Shown here piece by piece: positions 42,186 to 51,060 of a stretch of 64,000 bases of DNA (positions within the stretch are counted from its first letter, which is position 1; the number at the start of each line of letters is the position of its first letter). The notes under the pieces are model-generated. The model ran no database searches, was not told the origin of the DNA, and worked only from the letters and a program-made list of their open reading frames with translations. This stretch comes from Brenneria corticis. GTDB lineage: Bacteria; Pseudomonadota; Gammaproteobacteria; Enterobacterales; Enterobacteriaceae. The stretch covers positions 10,019 through 74,018 of the forward strand of contig NZ_KZ819093.1 of the NCBI RefSeq assembly GCF_003115855.1, given 5' to 3'. The position numbers and the translations under genes were made by a program.

Positions 42186-43091
42186 ATGCGCATTCGTACG
42201 TTGGCCGATGTCGATCGGGTCGTCGCCCTGGGGGGCGGGCACGGCCTGGGTCGGGTAATGTCTTCACTCTCCTCCCTCGGCTCGCGCCTGACCGGCATCG
42301 TCACCACCACCGATAACGGCGGCTCGACGGGAAGAATACGTCGCGCGGAGGGCGGGATCGCCTGGGGGGATACCCGTAACTGCCTGAATCAGCTGATTAC
42401 CACCCCGAGCGTCGCCTCCGCCATGTTTGAGTACCGTTTCAACGGCAGCGGCGAACTGGCGGGCCATAATCTGGGTAATCTGATGCTGAAAGCGCTCGAC
42501 CATCTGAGCGTTCGCCCGCTAGAGGCCATCAACCTGCTGCGCGATCTGCTGAAAGTCGACGCTTTTTTAATCCCCATGTCCGAGCAGCCGGTTGATTTGA
42601 TGGCCATTGATGAGCAGGGCAACCCGGTATATGGCGAAGTGGATATCGATCAGCTCGCCGCGTTGCCGCAGGATCTGACGCTCTATCCCCCGGTCTCCGC
42701 CCCTAATGAAGCGCTGGAGGCCGTTGCCGATGCCAACCTGATCCTGATTGGTCCCGGCAGCTTTCTGACCAGCCTGATGCCGCCGCTGCTGATCGACGAT
42801 CTCAGCCGCGCCCTGCGCGACACCGCCGCACCCATTATCTATATCGACAATCTCGTCCGCGAGCTCAGCCCGTCCGCCGCCGGCATGACGCTGCCGCAGA
42901 AGCTGGAGATGATGGAAAAGCACCTCGGCGGGCGGCATATCGACGTGGTTATCTTGCCTCCCGGCCCGGCCGCCGCGCCGTCCGGCCGCATGCTGATTCA
43001 GCAGCCGCTGGAAGCCGCCGATATCCCCTACCGCCACGACCGCCAATTACTTTACGCCGCCATTGAAAAAGCGTTGGCCGCGTTAGCCTGA
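42186..43091 (+). CDS. ybhK: YbhK, gluconeogenesis factor (YvcK/CofD-like)
   Basis: A 301-residue CofD-superfamily protein. The N-terminal nucleotide-sugar fold starts VVALGGGHGLGRVMSSL, followed by VTTTDNGGSTGRIR and GDTRNCLNQL, all typical of the YvcK group. The Bacillus homologue YvcK binds UDP-sugars and is needed for growth on gluconeogenic substrates and for cell shape (established there); the function in enterobacteria is less clear. It is divergent from moaA as in E. coli, and is followed by a strong hairpin. Confidence 0.94.
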   Translation: MRIRTLADVDRVVALGGGHGLGRVMSSLSSLGSRLTGIVTTTDNGGSTGRIRRAEGGIAWGDTRNCLNQLITTPSVASAMFEYRFNGSGELAGHNLGNLMLKALDHLSVRPLEAINLLRDLLKVDAFLIPMSEQPVDLMAIDEQGNPVYGEVDIDQLAALPQDLTLYPPVSAPNEALEAVADANLILIGPGSFLTSLMPPLLIDDLSRALRDTAAPIIYIDNLVRELSPSAAGMTLPQKLEMMEKHLGGRHIDVVILPPGPAAAPSGRMLIQQPLEAADIPYRHDRQLLYAAIEKALAALA

Positions 43092-43097
43092 CTCTCG

Positions 43098-43137
43098 CCG
43101 GTCGCCCCACCGCGGTTTATCTCCGGCGACCGGTTTC
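43098..43137 (+). terminator. Predicted terminator after ybhK
   Basis: CCGGTCGCC (43098-43106) and GGCGACCGG (43125-43133) form a perfect 9-bp stem with an 18-base loop, followed by TTTCCTC. It begins seven bases after the ybhK stop. Confidence 0.65.
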
Positions 43138-43315
43138 CTCTGCGAATCGCCTCATTGGTCTCCCCTGCCGTAAGCAGCTCAGTTGATGTTTTTTCCTCAT
43201 ATCCAAAGCCAAATTTCTTATTGGCTAATTATTAGCCTGCTTCATAAACTGCCTGCAGTTAAGCATCCTAGTCTCCCCCTGTGAGCTGCTCACAGCACGT
43301 ATTAAGGATTTCCAG

Positions 43316-44035
43316 ATGGCTACGATTTCATCAGAAAAAAATGCCGCCTTGTCGCAAGGCGATACCGCCTGGCTGCGCATTCGCCACGATGTGCTGTGCT
43401 GCCGGCTGCTTCCCGGCGCCATGATCACCGAACAGGCGCTGATGGAACGTTATGAGATCGGCAAAAGCAGTTGCCGCGTGGCGCTGGCCCGTCTGTGCCA
43501 TGAAAATCTGCTGCGGTCGCGCCCGCGCAAGGGGTATCAGATCGCGCCGGTCACCGTGCAGGACGTGGAAGAGATTTTCACCATCCGCGCCCAGCTTGAA
43601 CCGCTGGCCGCCCGGCTGGCGGTGGGCCGCGTGGACATTGATTTACTGCGCCGGCTGGAGGCCGCCTGCCGGGAAGAGATCCGCGCCCCGCTGTCGCAAC
43701 AGATCAACGTATTTATGAACGCCAATAAGCGCTTTCATCTCACCATCGCCCAGGCTTCCGGCAACAACCATCTGATCCGCACGCTCTCCAGCCTGATGGA
43801 CGAAATGTCGCGTCTGGTGGCGCTGGGTTTTAACGTGCAGGGAACCAAGCCGGAAATCAAGCACGACCACAACGCCATGATCGAGGCGTTCAGCCAAGGC
43901 GACGGCAAGCGGGTCGAGCTGATTGCCCGCCGCCATATCGAAACCTTCCAGGCGATGACGCTGGAAAAGGTTTACGCCACCCTGAGCCGGGACGGCGCCG
44001 TGCTGCCCATTCTAGAACGGAGGCTGCAACAATGA
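43316..44035 (+). CDS. GntR-family regulator (FCD domain)
   Basis: A 239-residue regulator of the FadR/FCD branch. The winged helix-turn-helix is in about residues 18-75 (LPGAMITEQALMERYEIGKS then RVALARLCHENLLRSRPRKG). The helical FCD effector domain (about 90-225) keeps metal-binding positions: NKRFHLTIAQASG, KHDHNAMIEAF and RRHIETF. FCD regulators often sense organic acids. It is the first gene of an eight-gene run and its stop overlaps the next start (ATGA), so it is co-transcribed with the pathway it probably controls. Confidence 0.9.
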   Translation: MATISSEKNAALSQGDTAWLRIRHDVLCCRLLPGAMITEQALMERYEIGKSSCRVALARLCHENLLRSRPRKGYQIAPVTVQDVEEIFTIRAQLEPLAARLAVGRVDIDLLRRLEAACREEIRAPLSQQINVFMNANKRFHLTIAQASGNNHLIRTLSSLMDEMSRLVALGFNVQGTKPEIKHDHNAMIEAFSQGDGKRVELIARRHIETFQAMTLEKVYATLSRDGAVLPILERRLQQ

Positions 44036-44808
44036 GCGCGCTGTTGCAGGAGACGCCGCCGCCAGCCCCCGCCGCCGCGCCGCTGATCCGGGCGACCGGC
44101 ATCAGCAAAGCGTTCGGCGCGCTGCAGGTGCTGCGCGACGTTGATTTAACCCTTAATCCGGGCGAGATCCTGGCGCTGCTCGGCCCTTCCGGCTGCGGCA
44201 AAAGCACGCTGCTGAATATTTTGTCCGGCCTGCTGAGCGCCGACAGCGGATCGCTGACCATTCAGGGCGCCGACGCCGCGCACTACAGTCACTGGCAGCG
44301 CATTGGCTATCTGTTTCAGGAAGATCGCCTGCTGCCGTGGCGCAGCGTACAGCAGAACGTGAATTTCGGGCTGGAGAATCTGCGCCTCAGCCAGGCCGAG
44401 CGGCGTCGGCGGGTGGCGGACGCGCTGCATCTGGTCGGGCTGACCGATTTTACCCGCTACTGGCCGCATCAGCTCTCCGGCGGCATGCGCAGCCGGGTGG
44501 CGTTGGCGCGCAGTCTGGTCACGGAGCCGGAAATCCTGCTGATGGATGAGCCGTTTTCCAAGCTCGATGCGCAAACCCGCAGCGTGATGCATAACGAAAT
44601 CCTGCGCATCCAGCGCCTGACCGGGATGTCGATCGTGCTGGTCACCCACGATGTGGAAGAGGCGGTGGTGCTGGCCGACCGGGTGGTGATATTCAAACCC
44701 CATCCGGGGCATATCCACCATATTCAAACCATTGAGCTGTCGCGCCCTCGCCTGCCCACCAGCCGGGCGGTCAGCGAGCAGATACGCCTGCTGCGCCTGG
44801 AGATCTGA
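44032..44808 (+). CDS. ABC importer ATPase, sulfonate/nitrate/taurine type
   Basis: A 258-residue ATPase of the SsuB/TauB/NrtD group. Walker A GPSGCGKST (about residues 44-52), the family Q-loop YLFQEDRLLPWRSV, signature LSGGMRSRVALA and Walker B LLMDEPFSKLD are visible. It begins in a four-base overlap with the GntR gene, and the permease starts two bases after its stop. Substrate assignment within this group depends on the binding protein and is not limited to sulfonates. Confidence 0.92.
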   Translation: MSALLQETPPPAPAAAPLIRATGISKAFGALQVLRDVDLTLNPGEILALLGPSGCGKSTLLNILSGLLSADSGSLTIQGADAAHYSHWQRIGYLFQEDRLLPWRSVQQNVNFGLENLRLSQAERRRRVADALHLVGLTDFTRYWPHQLSGGMRSRVALARSLVTEPEILLMDEPFSKLDAQTRSVMHNEILRIQRLTGMSIVLVTHDVEEAVVLADRVVIFKPHPGHIHHIQTIELSRPRLPTSRAVSEQIRLLRLEI

Positions 44809-44809
44809 T

Positions 44810-45583
44810 ATGTCCCGTGCCCGTTCGCTGTCGACGCTGCTCTTGCAACGCCTGTCCCTGTTGCTGCTGTTTCTGCTTATCTGGTGGCTGGCGGCCCTGC
44901 GGATGCCGGCCTTTATCCTGCCCGGTCCGCAAAAAACCTGGCTGGCGCTGCAACTGCTGTGGCATAACGGCACGCTGCTCAACGACATCGGCGTTACCCT
45001 CTCCCGCGTGACGACGGGCTTCGTCTTCGCCACCCTGGTCGGCACCCCGCTGGGGCTGGCGCTGGGGGCCAGCCGTCGTCTGGCGCAGTTCTTCGAACCG
45101 CTGCTGGCGGTGTTTAACAGCGTGTCGTCGGCCATCTGGGCCATCTTCGCCATCATCTGGTTCGGCATCTCCAACGCCACCACGGTGTTCGTGGTGTTTA
45201 TGACCGCCATGCCGCTGATCCTGACCAACGTCTGGCAAGGGGCGCAGACGGTGGAATCCCAGTACGTCGAGCTGGCGCGCAGTTTCCGTATGAACCGCTG
45301 GCAGACGCTGCTGAAAATCTACCTGCCCACCATTCTGCCCTATTTCTTCTCCGGCGCCCGTCTGGCTTTCGGTTTCGGCTGGCGCGTATCGCTGGTGGCC
45401 GAAACGCTGGGCTCGTCAAACGGCATCGGCTATCGCCTGCGTCAGGCCGGCGATCTGGTGCAAACCGATCAGGTGTTCGCCTGGACGGTGCTGTTGGTCG
45501 CGCTCATGCTGCTGCTTGAGAGCGGCATTCTGAAACCGCTGGAACGTCGTCTGTTCCGCTGGAAACAACTCACACAGGAATAA
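44810..45583 (+). CDS. ABC importer permease, sulfonate/nitrate/taurine type
   Basis: A 257-residue permease with about six helices, SsuC/TauC-like. The opening is LLLLFLLIWWLAALRMPAF and PGPQKTW, typical of this group; the coupling loop is VELARSFRMNRWQTLLKIYLP. The ATG at 44810 is directly after the ATPase stop; the frame reaches further up only as an overlap. It completes the importer with the ATPase and the binding protein on either side. Confidence 0.92.
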   Translation: MSRARSLSTLLLQRLSLLLLFLLIWWLAALRMPAFILPGPQKTWLALQLLWHNGTLLNDIGVTLSRVTTGFVFATLVGTPLGLALGASRRLAQFFEPLLAVFNSVSSAIWAIFAIIWFGISNATTVFVVFMTAMPLILTNVWQGAQTVESQYVELARSFRMNRWQTLLKIYLPTILPYFFSGARLAFGFGWRVSLVAETLGSSNGIGYRLRQAGDLVQTDQVFAWTVLLVALMLLLESGILKPLERRLFRWKQLTQE

Positions 45584-45587
45584 CGCC

Positions 45588-46580
45588 ATGAAAAATATCA
45601 TTGCAGCGGCCCTGATGGTCGCCGGGGCGCTGTTTGCCCAAAATCTCGCCGCGGCGGAAAAAGTACGCATCGGCTACTGGACCAGCGGCGTCAGCCTCGG
45701 CTATGGCGCGGTGCTGGAAAGCACCGATTTTCTCGCCCGTCACGGCATCGACGCCGAGTTTATCCACTTCCCGGACGTCAACGCGCCGGTAAAAGCGCTG
45801 GCTTCCGGCTCCATCGATCTGGCGTTCGGCGCGCCGCTGGCCGGCATCCTCAGCACCGCCGCCGAGGGGGTGCCGGTAAAAATCTTTGCCGCCACCCAGC
45901 CCGCCGACGTGCAGTTTGTGGTGCCGAGCGATTCTCCCATCACCCAGCTTTCCCAACTGAAGGGTAAAAAGATCGGCATGTCCCCGGCGGGCTCGTCGGT
46001 GGCGGTGATCGCCGGCGCCATTCTGGCCGGCAACTACGACATCAAAGCGGCGGATTTCTCGCTGGTGGGCGGCAACGAATCGCGGCTGGCGCAGTTCCTG
46101 GCGCAGAAGCAGGTGGATGCCGCCGCGCTGCGCTCGGTGACCATCGCCCAGTTGGATGAGCTGCATGTCAAACCCCTGGGCAGCTTTGCCGATGAGTGGC
46201 GCAAGCTCACCCACAGCGACGCCGTTCCCTATATCGGCATCGGCGCGGTGCGCAGCGATCTGATCGATAAACGGCCGGATACCGTGGCCCGGGTGATCGC
46301 CTCGCTGCGCGACACCCTGGCCTGGGGACAGGCGCATCCTGATGAGGTAGTGAAGATCCTGCAGAAAAAAGCCAACCTGCCGCAAAAAGACGCCGAAGTC
46401 TACGTCAGCCGCTGGGAGAGCATGAACCGGGTTTCGTTCGAGCAGGCTGATATCGATACCTTGAAATTGCAGCATAAGGTGTTCGTTGAAAGCGGCGCCA
46501 TCAAGGGAGAGCTCAGCGACGGCCTGTTTGTCACCGGCCCCTACCAGCAGTCGAAATCCATCCCCCCGCTGGCCGAATAA
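45588..46580 (+). CDS. ABC importer periplasmic binding protein, SsuA/NMT1 type
   Basis: A 330-residue binding protein with signal peptide (MKNIIAAALMVAGALFAQNLAAA, cleavage about residue 23). The fold begins VRIGYWTSGVSLGYGAVLES, then ALASGSIDLAFGAPLAGI and LKGKKIGMSPAGSS, which are features of the NMT1/SsuA family that binds sulfonates, nitrate, pyrimidine precursors or aromatic acids. It is the fourth gene of the run and starts five bases after the permease. The downstream CoA-ligase and thioesterase argue that the ligand is a carboxylate, not a sulfonate. Confidence 0.9.
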   Translation: MKNIIAAALMVAGALFAQNLAAAEKVRIGYWTSGVSLGYGAVLESTDFLARHGIDAEFIHFPDVNAPVKALASGSIDLAFGAPLAGILSTAAEGVPVKIFAATQPADVQFVVPSDSPITQLSQLKGKKIGMSPAGSSVAVIAGAILAGNYDIKAADFSLVGGNESRLAQFLAQKQVDAAALRSVTIAQLDELHVKPLGSFADEWRKLTHSDAVPYIGIGAVRSDLIDKRPDTVARVIASLRDTLAWGQAHPDEVVKILQKKANLPQKDAEVYVSRWESMNRVSFEQADIDTLKLQHKVFVESGAIKGELSDGLFVTGPYQQSKSIPPLAE

Positions 46581-46605
46581 CCGCCAGCCCAACAGGAGAC
46601 AACTT

Positions 46606-47622
46606 GTGAGCGACACCATGAAAGCACTGGTACTGACGCAGCACGGCGACCTCGATCGGCTGCGGGTGATCGATAACCATCCGCGGCCGGCGGCGCAGCC
46701 CGGCCATGTGGTAATCCGCGTCGGGGCGGCATCGTTTAACTATCACGACGTGTTTACCGTGCGCGGGATGCCGGGCATTACCGTTCCGCTGCCGGTGGTG
46801 CCCGGCCTGGATTTGGCCGGCGCCGTCAGCGCCGTCGGCGAGGGGGTCGACGGCTGGAAAATCGGCGACCGCGTGCTGGTCAATCCGCTGAAACCGGCCG
46901 TGGGGCTGATGGGCGAGATGATCGACGGCGGCATGGCGGAATATGCGCTGGCGGACGCCGCCCAGCTTCTCGCCCTGCCGAATAACGTCAGCTTTGCGCA
47001 GGCGGCGGCCCTGCCGGTGGCTTACGGCACCGCGCACCGTATGCTGGTCACCCACAACACCATTAAAGCCGGCGACCGGGTGCTGATCCTCGGCGCCAGC
47101 GGCGGCGTCGGCAGCGCCTGCGTGGTGCTGGCCAAGCGGCTGGGGGCGGAGGTTATCGCCTGCGCCGGCAGCGCGGAAAAAGCCGAGGCGCTCAGGGCGC
47201 TGGGGGCGGACCAGGTGGTCAACTACCGGGAAACCGATTTTGCCAAATGGGCCATCGCCGCCTACGGCAAACCGCAGCGCCGCACTTATGAAGGCGGCGT
47301 CGACGTGGTGATCAACTTCACCGGCGGCGAGACCTGGCGCCCGTCGCTGCGCTGCCTGAAACGCGGCGGCACGCTGCTGGTGTGCGGCGCCACCGCTGGT
47401 TACGACCCGCAGGAAGATCTGCGCTATATCTGGAGCTTCGAGCTGACGGTCAAAGGCTCCAACAGTTTCTACGCCGACAACCTCAGCGCCCTGCTGGAGA
47501 TGGTGTCGCGCGGCGAAATCGATCCGCTGATTGACCGGGTCCTGCCGCTGGAGCAGGCCGCGGAAGGGCTGCGGCTTATCCGCGATCGCGAAGTGCTGGG
47601 CAAGGTTATCGTCACCCCCTGA
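46606..47622 (+). CDS. Zinc-free alcohol dehydrogenase-like reductase (MDR)
   Basis: A 338-residue medium-chain dehydrogenase/reductase. The catalytic domain opens MKALVLTQHGDLDRLRVID, and the cofactor domain has LILGASGGVGSACVVLAKRLGAEVIA, a typical NADPH site. The usual structural zinc cysteines are absent, as in quinone-reductase and enoyl-reductase relatives. The start is probably the GTG at 46606, seven bases after AGGAG (product MSDTMKALV), four codons before the first ATG. In context it could reduce an enoyl or carbonyl intermediate of the pathway; that is inference. Confidence 0.88.
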   Translation: MSDTMKALVLTQHGDLDRLRVIDNHPRPAAQPGHVVIRVGAASFNYHDVFTVRGMPGITVPLPVVPGLDLAGAVSAVGEGVDGWKIGDRVLVNPLKPAVGLMGEMIDGGMAEYALADAAQLLALPNNVSFAQAAALPVAYGTAHRMLVTHNTIKAGDRVLILGASGGVGSACVVLAKRLGAEVIACAGSAEKAEALRALGADQVVNYRETDFAKWAIAAYGKPQRRTYEGGVDVVINFTGGETWRPSLRCLKRGGTLLVCGATAGYDPQEDLRYIWSFELTVKGSNSFYADNLSALLEMVSRGEIDPLIDRVLPLEQAAEGLRLIRDREVLGKVIVTP

Positions 47623-47654
47623 GAACAATATCATCACGATAAAAGGTAATGCTA

Positions 47655-48071
47655 ATGGCTGAATCCACACCGCTGAGCGCCGCCGATGTGCAGGCGCGTT
47701 TGCTACAAGGACCTTATCACCAATGGCTTGGTCTGCAGGTGACCGCCCTGGGAGAGGGGGAAATCGAATTAACCGCGCGCTGGCGCGAAGAATGGGTGGT
47801 CAACGCCGCCGGAGGATATACCCACGGCGGTATCCTCGCCGCGCTGATCGACCTGGCCGCCGACTGGGCGCTGGTGGCCTTTACCGGCCGGGGAGTGCCG
47901 ACGCTGAATCTGCACGTGGATTACCACCGTCCGGCGCGCGGCGATCTCACCGCCCGCGGCCGGGTGATCAAAAGCGGTAAACAGGTCTCCTGCGCCGAAG
48001 CCGAGGTGTTCGACAGCGAGGGGCGTCTGGTCGCCAGCGGACGCGGCCTCTATTCCACCGCCACCGCCTGA
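47655..48071 (+). CDS. PaaI-type hotdog thioesterase
   Basis: A 138-residue single-hotdog acyl-CoA thioesterase. The motif VNAAGGYTHGGILAALIDLAADWA (split around residue 55) contains the HGG loop and the acidic residue of the PaaI-type active site, followed by TLNLHVDYHRPARG. The second of two ATGs (47655) has the better spacing after AAAGG. PaaI-type enzymes release CoA from aryl-acetyl or phenolic thioesters, often as a rescue step, which fits a CoA-dependent catabolic operon. Confidence 0.88.
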   Translation: MAESTPLSAADVQARLLQGPYHQWLGLQVTALGEGEIELTARWREEWVVNAAGGYTHGGILAALIDLAADWALVAFTGRGVPTLNLHVDYHRPARGDLTARGRVIKSGKQVSCAEAEVFDSEGRLVASGRGLYSTATA

Positions 48072-48081
48072 GGAGCCGGCT

Positions 48082-48870
48082 ATGTCTCTCTCTCTCGACC
48101 ATCTGGTGCTTAACGCGCAATTCGAGACCGACCGCGCCGCGGCGCTGCTAAGCCGGCTCGGCTTCACCCTGACGCCGCGCGGCTATCACTCCATGGGGTC
48201 GATCAACCATCTGATTATGTTCGAGCGCCACTATCTGGAAATTCTCGGCTTGCCGCCCGGCGAGCCGGTGCAGCGCCGGGAACTGCTTGACGGTCCGCCC
48301 GGTCTCGACGGGCTGGTGTTCGCCAGTCAGGATATCGCCGCCAGCGCGCAGGCGATCCGCCAGGCCGGCTTTGCCGCGCAGCCCGTGCGCACCTTCTCCC
48401 GACCGGTGGATATCGACGGGCAGCGGCGGCAGGCGCGCTTTAGCACGGTGCATCTGGCGGCGGACAGTTTCAGCGCCGGGCGGATCTATTTCTGCCAGCA
48501 TCACACGCCGGAGCTGGTATGGCGCGATGAGTGGCTGCGGCATCGCAACGGCGTGACGCGCATCGGCCAGCTGACGGTGGTCGGCGACGACCCCGCATCG
48601 CTGGCCGGCGACTATCAGGCGTTGGGCGCGTTGGCGCCGGGTTTTGAACTGGCCTTCCTGCATCACGACGCTTTCGCCCGACACTATCAGCATCTGCTGC
48701 AACCGGACCCGGCGCGTAAAAGCCGGTTTGCCGCGCTGCGTCTGCACGGCGGCGACCGCAAGCTGATCGCCGACCGGGCCCGCGCGCTCGATCTGCCGCT
48801 CAGCGAACAGCCGCAACGCCTGCTGGTGGCGCTACCGGCGTTCAATAGCCTGTTCGAGTTTCTGCCATGA
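48082..48870 (+). CDS. VOC/glyoxalase-like protein
   Basis: A 262-residue two-repeat VOC protein (glyoxalase-like domain type). It begins LSLDHLVLNAQ with the first metal-ligand His, and has INHLIMFERHYLEILGLP with the Glu. The second half contains TRIGQLTVVGDDPASLAGDYQALG. Enzymes of this fold include dioxygenases, epimerases and lyases. Its stop overlaps the start of the ligase gene (ATGA), so the two products may act in sequence. The reaction is unknown. Confidence 0.85.
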   Translation: MSLSLDHLVLNAQFETDRAAALLSRLGFTLTPRGYHSMGSINHLIMFERHYLEILGLPPGEPVQRRELLDGPPGLDGLVFASQDIAASAQAIRQAGFAAQPVRTFSRPVDIDGQRRQARFSTVHLAADSFSAGRIYFCQHHTPELVWRDEWLRHRNGVTRIGQLTVVGDDPASLAGDYQALGALAPGFELAFLHHDAFARHYQHLLQPDPARKSRFAALRLHGGDRKLIADRARALDLPLSEQPQRLLVALPAFNSLFEFLP

Positions 48871-50393
48871 ACGGTCGTAATCTGGGCGTGCTGTTTACCG
48901 AACGCCGCGACGGCGAGCAGCCCGCGCTGATTGCGCCGCGCGCCGGGCAGCCTGCGCAGGCGCTCAGCTACGCCCGGCTCGACGCGCAGGCCAACGCCAT
49001 CGGACGCGCCCTGCTGGCGCGCGGATTTCCCCCCGGCAGCAAGGTCGCCATTCTGGCGCTCAACTCGACGCAGTACGTCGCCGCGCTGCTGGGGATCCTG
49101 CGCGCCGGGCTGGTGGCGGTGCCCATCAATATCAAACTGCCGGTCGCCGCCATCGAGCATATTTTGCAGGACAGCGGCGCCCTCTTTCTTTTTGGCGACG
49201 ACGCGCAGCTGGCGCGCCTCGCCAACCCGCCGCCGCATATCCCTTTTGACGACGACGCCCTGACGGCATTTAGCGACCCCGGCCCGCTGACGCCCTGGCC
49301 GGCCGGCCCGGAGGACGTGGCGCTGCTGCTGTATACCTCCGGCTCCAGCGGCGTGCCCAAAGGGGTCAAACTGAGCCACCACAGCCATCTGTGGGTGATA
49401 GAGACGCGTCTGGCGGCGCGCGAACTGCATGATGAACGGGTGCTTATCGCCGCCCCGTTTTACCATATGAACGCGCTGGCGCTGATCCTGCTGGCGCTGG
49501 CAAGCCGCGTCACCGCAGTGATCCTGCCGCAGTTCAGCGCCGCGGACTATATTCGCGCCATTCACGACCATCGCTGTAGCTGGCTGACGGCGGTGCCGCC
49601 GATGATCGCCATGATGCTGCGGGAAAAAGCCCTGCTGGCGCAAAGCGATCTATCCTGCGTGCGGGCGGTGCGCATGGGGTCGGCGCCGGTGAGCGCCAGC
49701 CTGATAAGCCAGATCCGCAAGCTGTTGCCGCAGGCGCGGATTATCAACGCCTACGGCACCACCGAGGGCGGGCCGGTGGTGTTCGGTGCGCATCCGCAAG
49801 GGCGCCCGCTGCCGCCGCTGGCCGCCGGCTACCCGCATCCGCAGGTTGAACTGCGGCTGCGCGGCGAAGACGGACGGCTTTCCCGCCGCGGCGTGCTGGA
49901 GCTGAAAAGCCCGGCGCTGATGCTCGGCTACCACCAGCGGCCGGATATCGCCCCCTTCACCCCGGACGGCTATTACATTACCGGCGACGTGTTCCGCCAG
50001 GACGATGAAGGGTTCTACACCTTTATCGGCCGCCATGACGATATGTTCGTCTGCGGCGGGGAAAATATCTATCCGAGCGAAGTGGAGCAGCTGCTGGAAC
50101 GCCACCCGGCGGTGCAGCAGGCCTGCGTGGTGCCGGTCGCCGACGAGATTAAAGGCCATAAACCCGCGGCCTGGGTGGTGCTGCGCCCCGGCAAACAGGT
50201 CGGCGTGGAGGAGCTTAAAGCCTTTACGCTGCGCGAGGGCGCGGCCTATCTGCATCCGCGCCATATCTGGCTGCTCGAGCGTTTTCCGCTGGCCGGCACC
50301 AACAAAATCGATCGCCAAGCGCTGAAACAGGAAGCCGCCCGGCGGATAGCGCCCGCCGGCCTGAGCGGCACGGGAGAACAGCCTGAGCGTTAA
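48867..50393 (+). CDS. AMP-forming acyl-CoA synthetase/ligase
   Basis: A 508-residue ANL-superfamily enzyme that activates a carboxylate to its CoA thioester through an acyl-AMP. The motifs are in order: the P-loop LLYTSGSSGVPKGVKLSH (about residues 152-169), AYGTTEGGP (about 295-303), the hinge YYITGDVFRQDDEGFYTFIG, and the C-terminal catalytic Lys in GTNKIDRQAL (about 475-484). It resembles 4-coumarate and benzoate-type ligases as much as fatty-acid ligases; the pocket cannot be read reliably. It is the last gene of the operon and is followed by palindromic repeats. Confidence 0.9.
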   Translation: MNGRNLGVLFTERRDGEQPALIAPRAGQPAQALSYARLDAQANAIGRALLARGFPPGSKVAILALNSTQYVAALLGILRAGLVAVPINIKLPVAAIEHILQDSGALFLFGDDAQLARLANPPPHIPFDDDALTAFSDPGPLTPWPAGPEDVALLLYTSGSSGVPKGVKLSHHSHLWVIETRLAARELHDERVLIAAPFYHMNALALILLALASRVTAVILPQFSAADYIRAIHDHRCSWLTAVPPMIAMMLREKALLAQSDLSCVRAVRMGSAPVSASLISQIRKLLPQARIINAYGTTEGGPVVFGAHPQGRPLPPLAAGYPHPQVELRLRGEDGRLSRRGVLELKSPALMLGYHQRPDIAPFTPDGYYITGDVFRQDDEGFYTFIGRHDDMFVCGGENIYPSEVEQLLERHPAVQQACVVPVADEIKGHKPAAWVVLRPGKQVGVEELKAFTLREGAAYLHPRHIWLLERFPLAGTNKIDRQALKQEAARRIAPAGLSGTGEQPER

Positions 50394-50435
50394 CCGGCAT
50401 AATCCTTACCAGATTGCTGGCAAACACACCGAAAT

Positions 50436-50580
50436 AGTCATCCCCGAATACCGCCAGCAATCATCCCCGCGGCAGTCACCTCCGTCATCCCCGCGGCAGT
50501 AGGCAGGGATCTACTTCCGCTGGCGGCTCGGTGTTGCTGAGATGCCTCCTCGCGAAAGCGGGGATCTGCGGGCATGACGA
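50436..50580. repeat. REP-like palindromic repeat cluster
   Basis: Contains two direct copies of CATCCCCGCGGCAGT (about 50462 and 50487), a TAGGCAGGGATCT block, and TCGCGAAAGCGGGGATCT ending in CATGACG. These are dispersed extragenic palindromes; the outer GTCAT...ATGAC ends make an imperfect inverted repeat. A related cluster lies at 63131-63215. It separates the ligase gene from a VOC gene on the other strand. Confidence 0.75.
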
Positions 50581-50583
50581 AGG

Positions 50584-51024
50584 TCAGAGGGCAGACTCCC
50601 GCAGCCAGGGCGTATGGGTCACGCCGACCAGCATCCCCTCGGGACTAAGGAAACGCGTAACCTGCTGCCCCCAGGGTTCCAGCCGGTTATCCACCAGCAA
50701 CGCATACCCCTGCCTTTTAAGCGCCTGCGTTGCCTGCTCCATATCGGCAACGTCAAACTCCAGCCAGCTCTGTGGCACAGGCAGTTCCGACGGCCACCGA
50801 TCCTGCCCAAAGCAGGATTGGCTGGCCTGCTCCAGCGGCCATAACGAAAAATGTTTCACGCCGTCCAGCTTATCCGTGGTCAAATAATCGCTATTGCCCT
50901 CCAGCGGCTTTAACGGCAGGCCCAGCGTGTCAACGTAGAGCCTATAGCTGGCCGGAGCTGATTTTACGATGGGGCCAAAACCCGCAACAAACAAGACATC
51001 TACACCCGGTATAGCAACATCCAT
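50584..51024 (-). CDS. VOC-family protein
   Basis: A 146-residue single VOC (glyoxalase/bleomycin-resistance fold) protein. The segments VLFVAGFGPIVKSAPASYRLYVDTLGLPL and WLEFDVADMEQATQALKRQGYALLVDN (each split) are typical of the fold, and the C-terminal strand is TRFLSPEGMLVGVTHTPW. It ends against the repeat cluster and lies 36 bases downstream of uvrB on the same strand. The reaction is unknown; it is not similar enough to the VOC gene at 48 kb to be a copy. Confidence 0.85.
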   Translation of the reverse strand: MDVAIPGVDVLFVAGFGPIVKSAPASYRLYVDTLGLPLKPLEGNSDYLTTDKLDGVKHFSLWPLEQASQSCFGQDRWPSELPVPQSWLEFDVADMEQATQALKRQGYALLVDNRLEPWGQQVTRFLSPEGMLVGVTHTPWLRESAL

Positions 51025-51060
51025 AACGATCCCTCAAAACGTTTCTGCTCGCATCATCCG

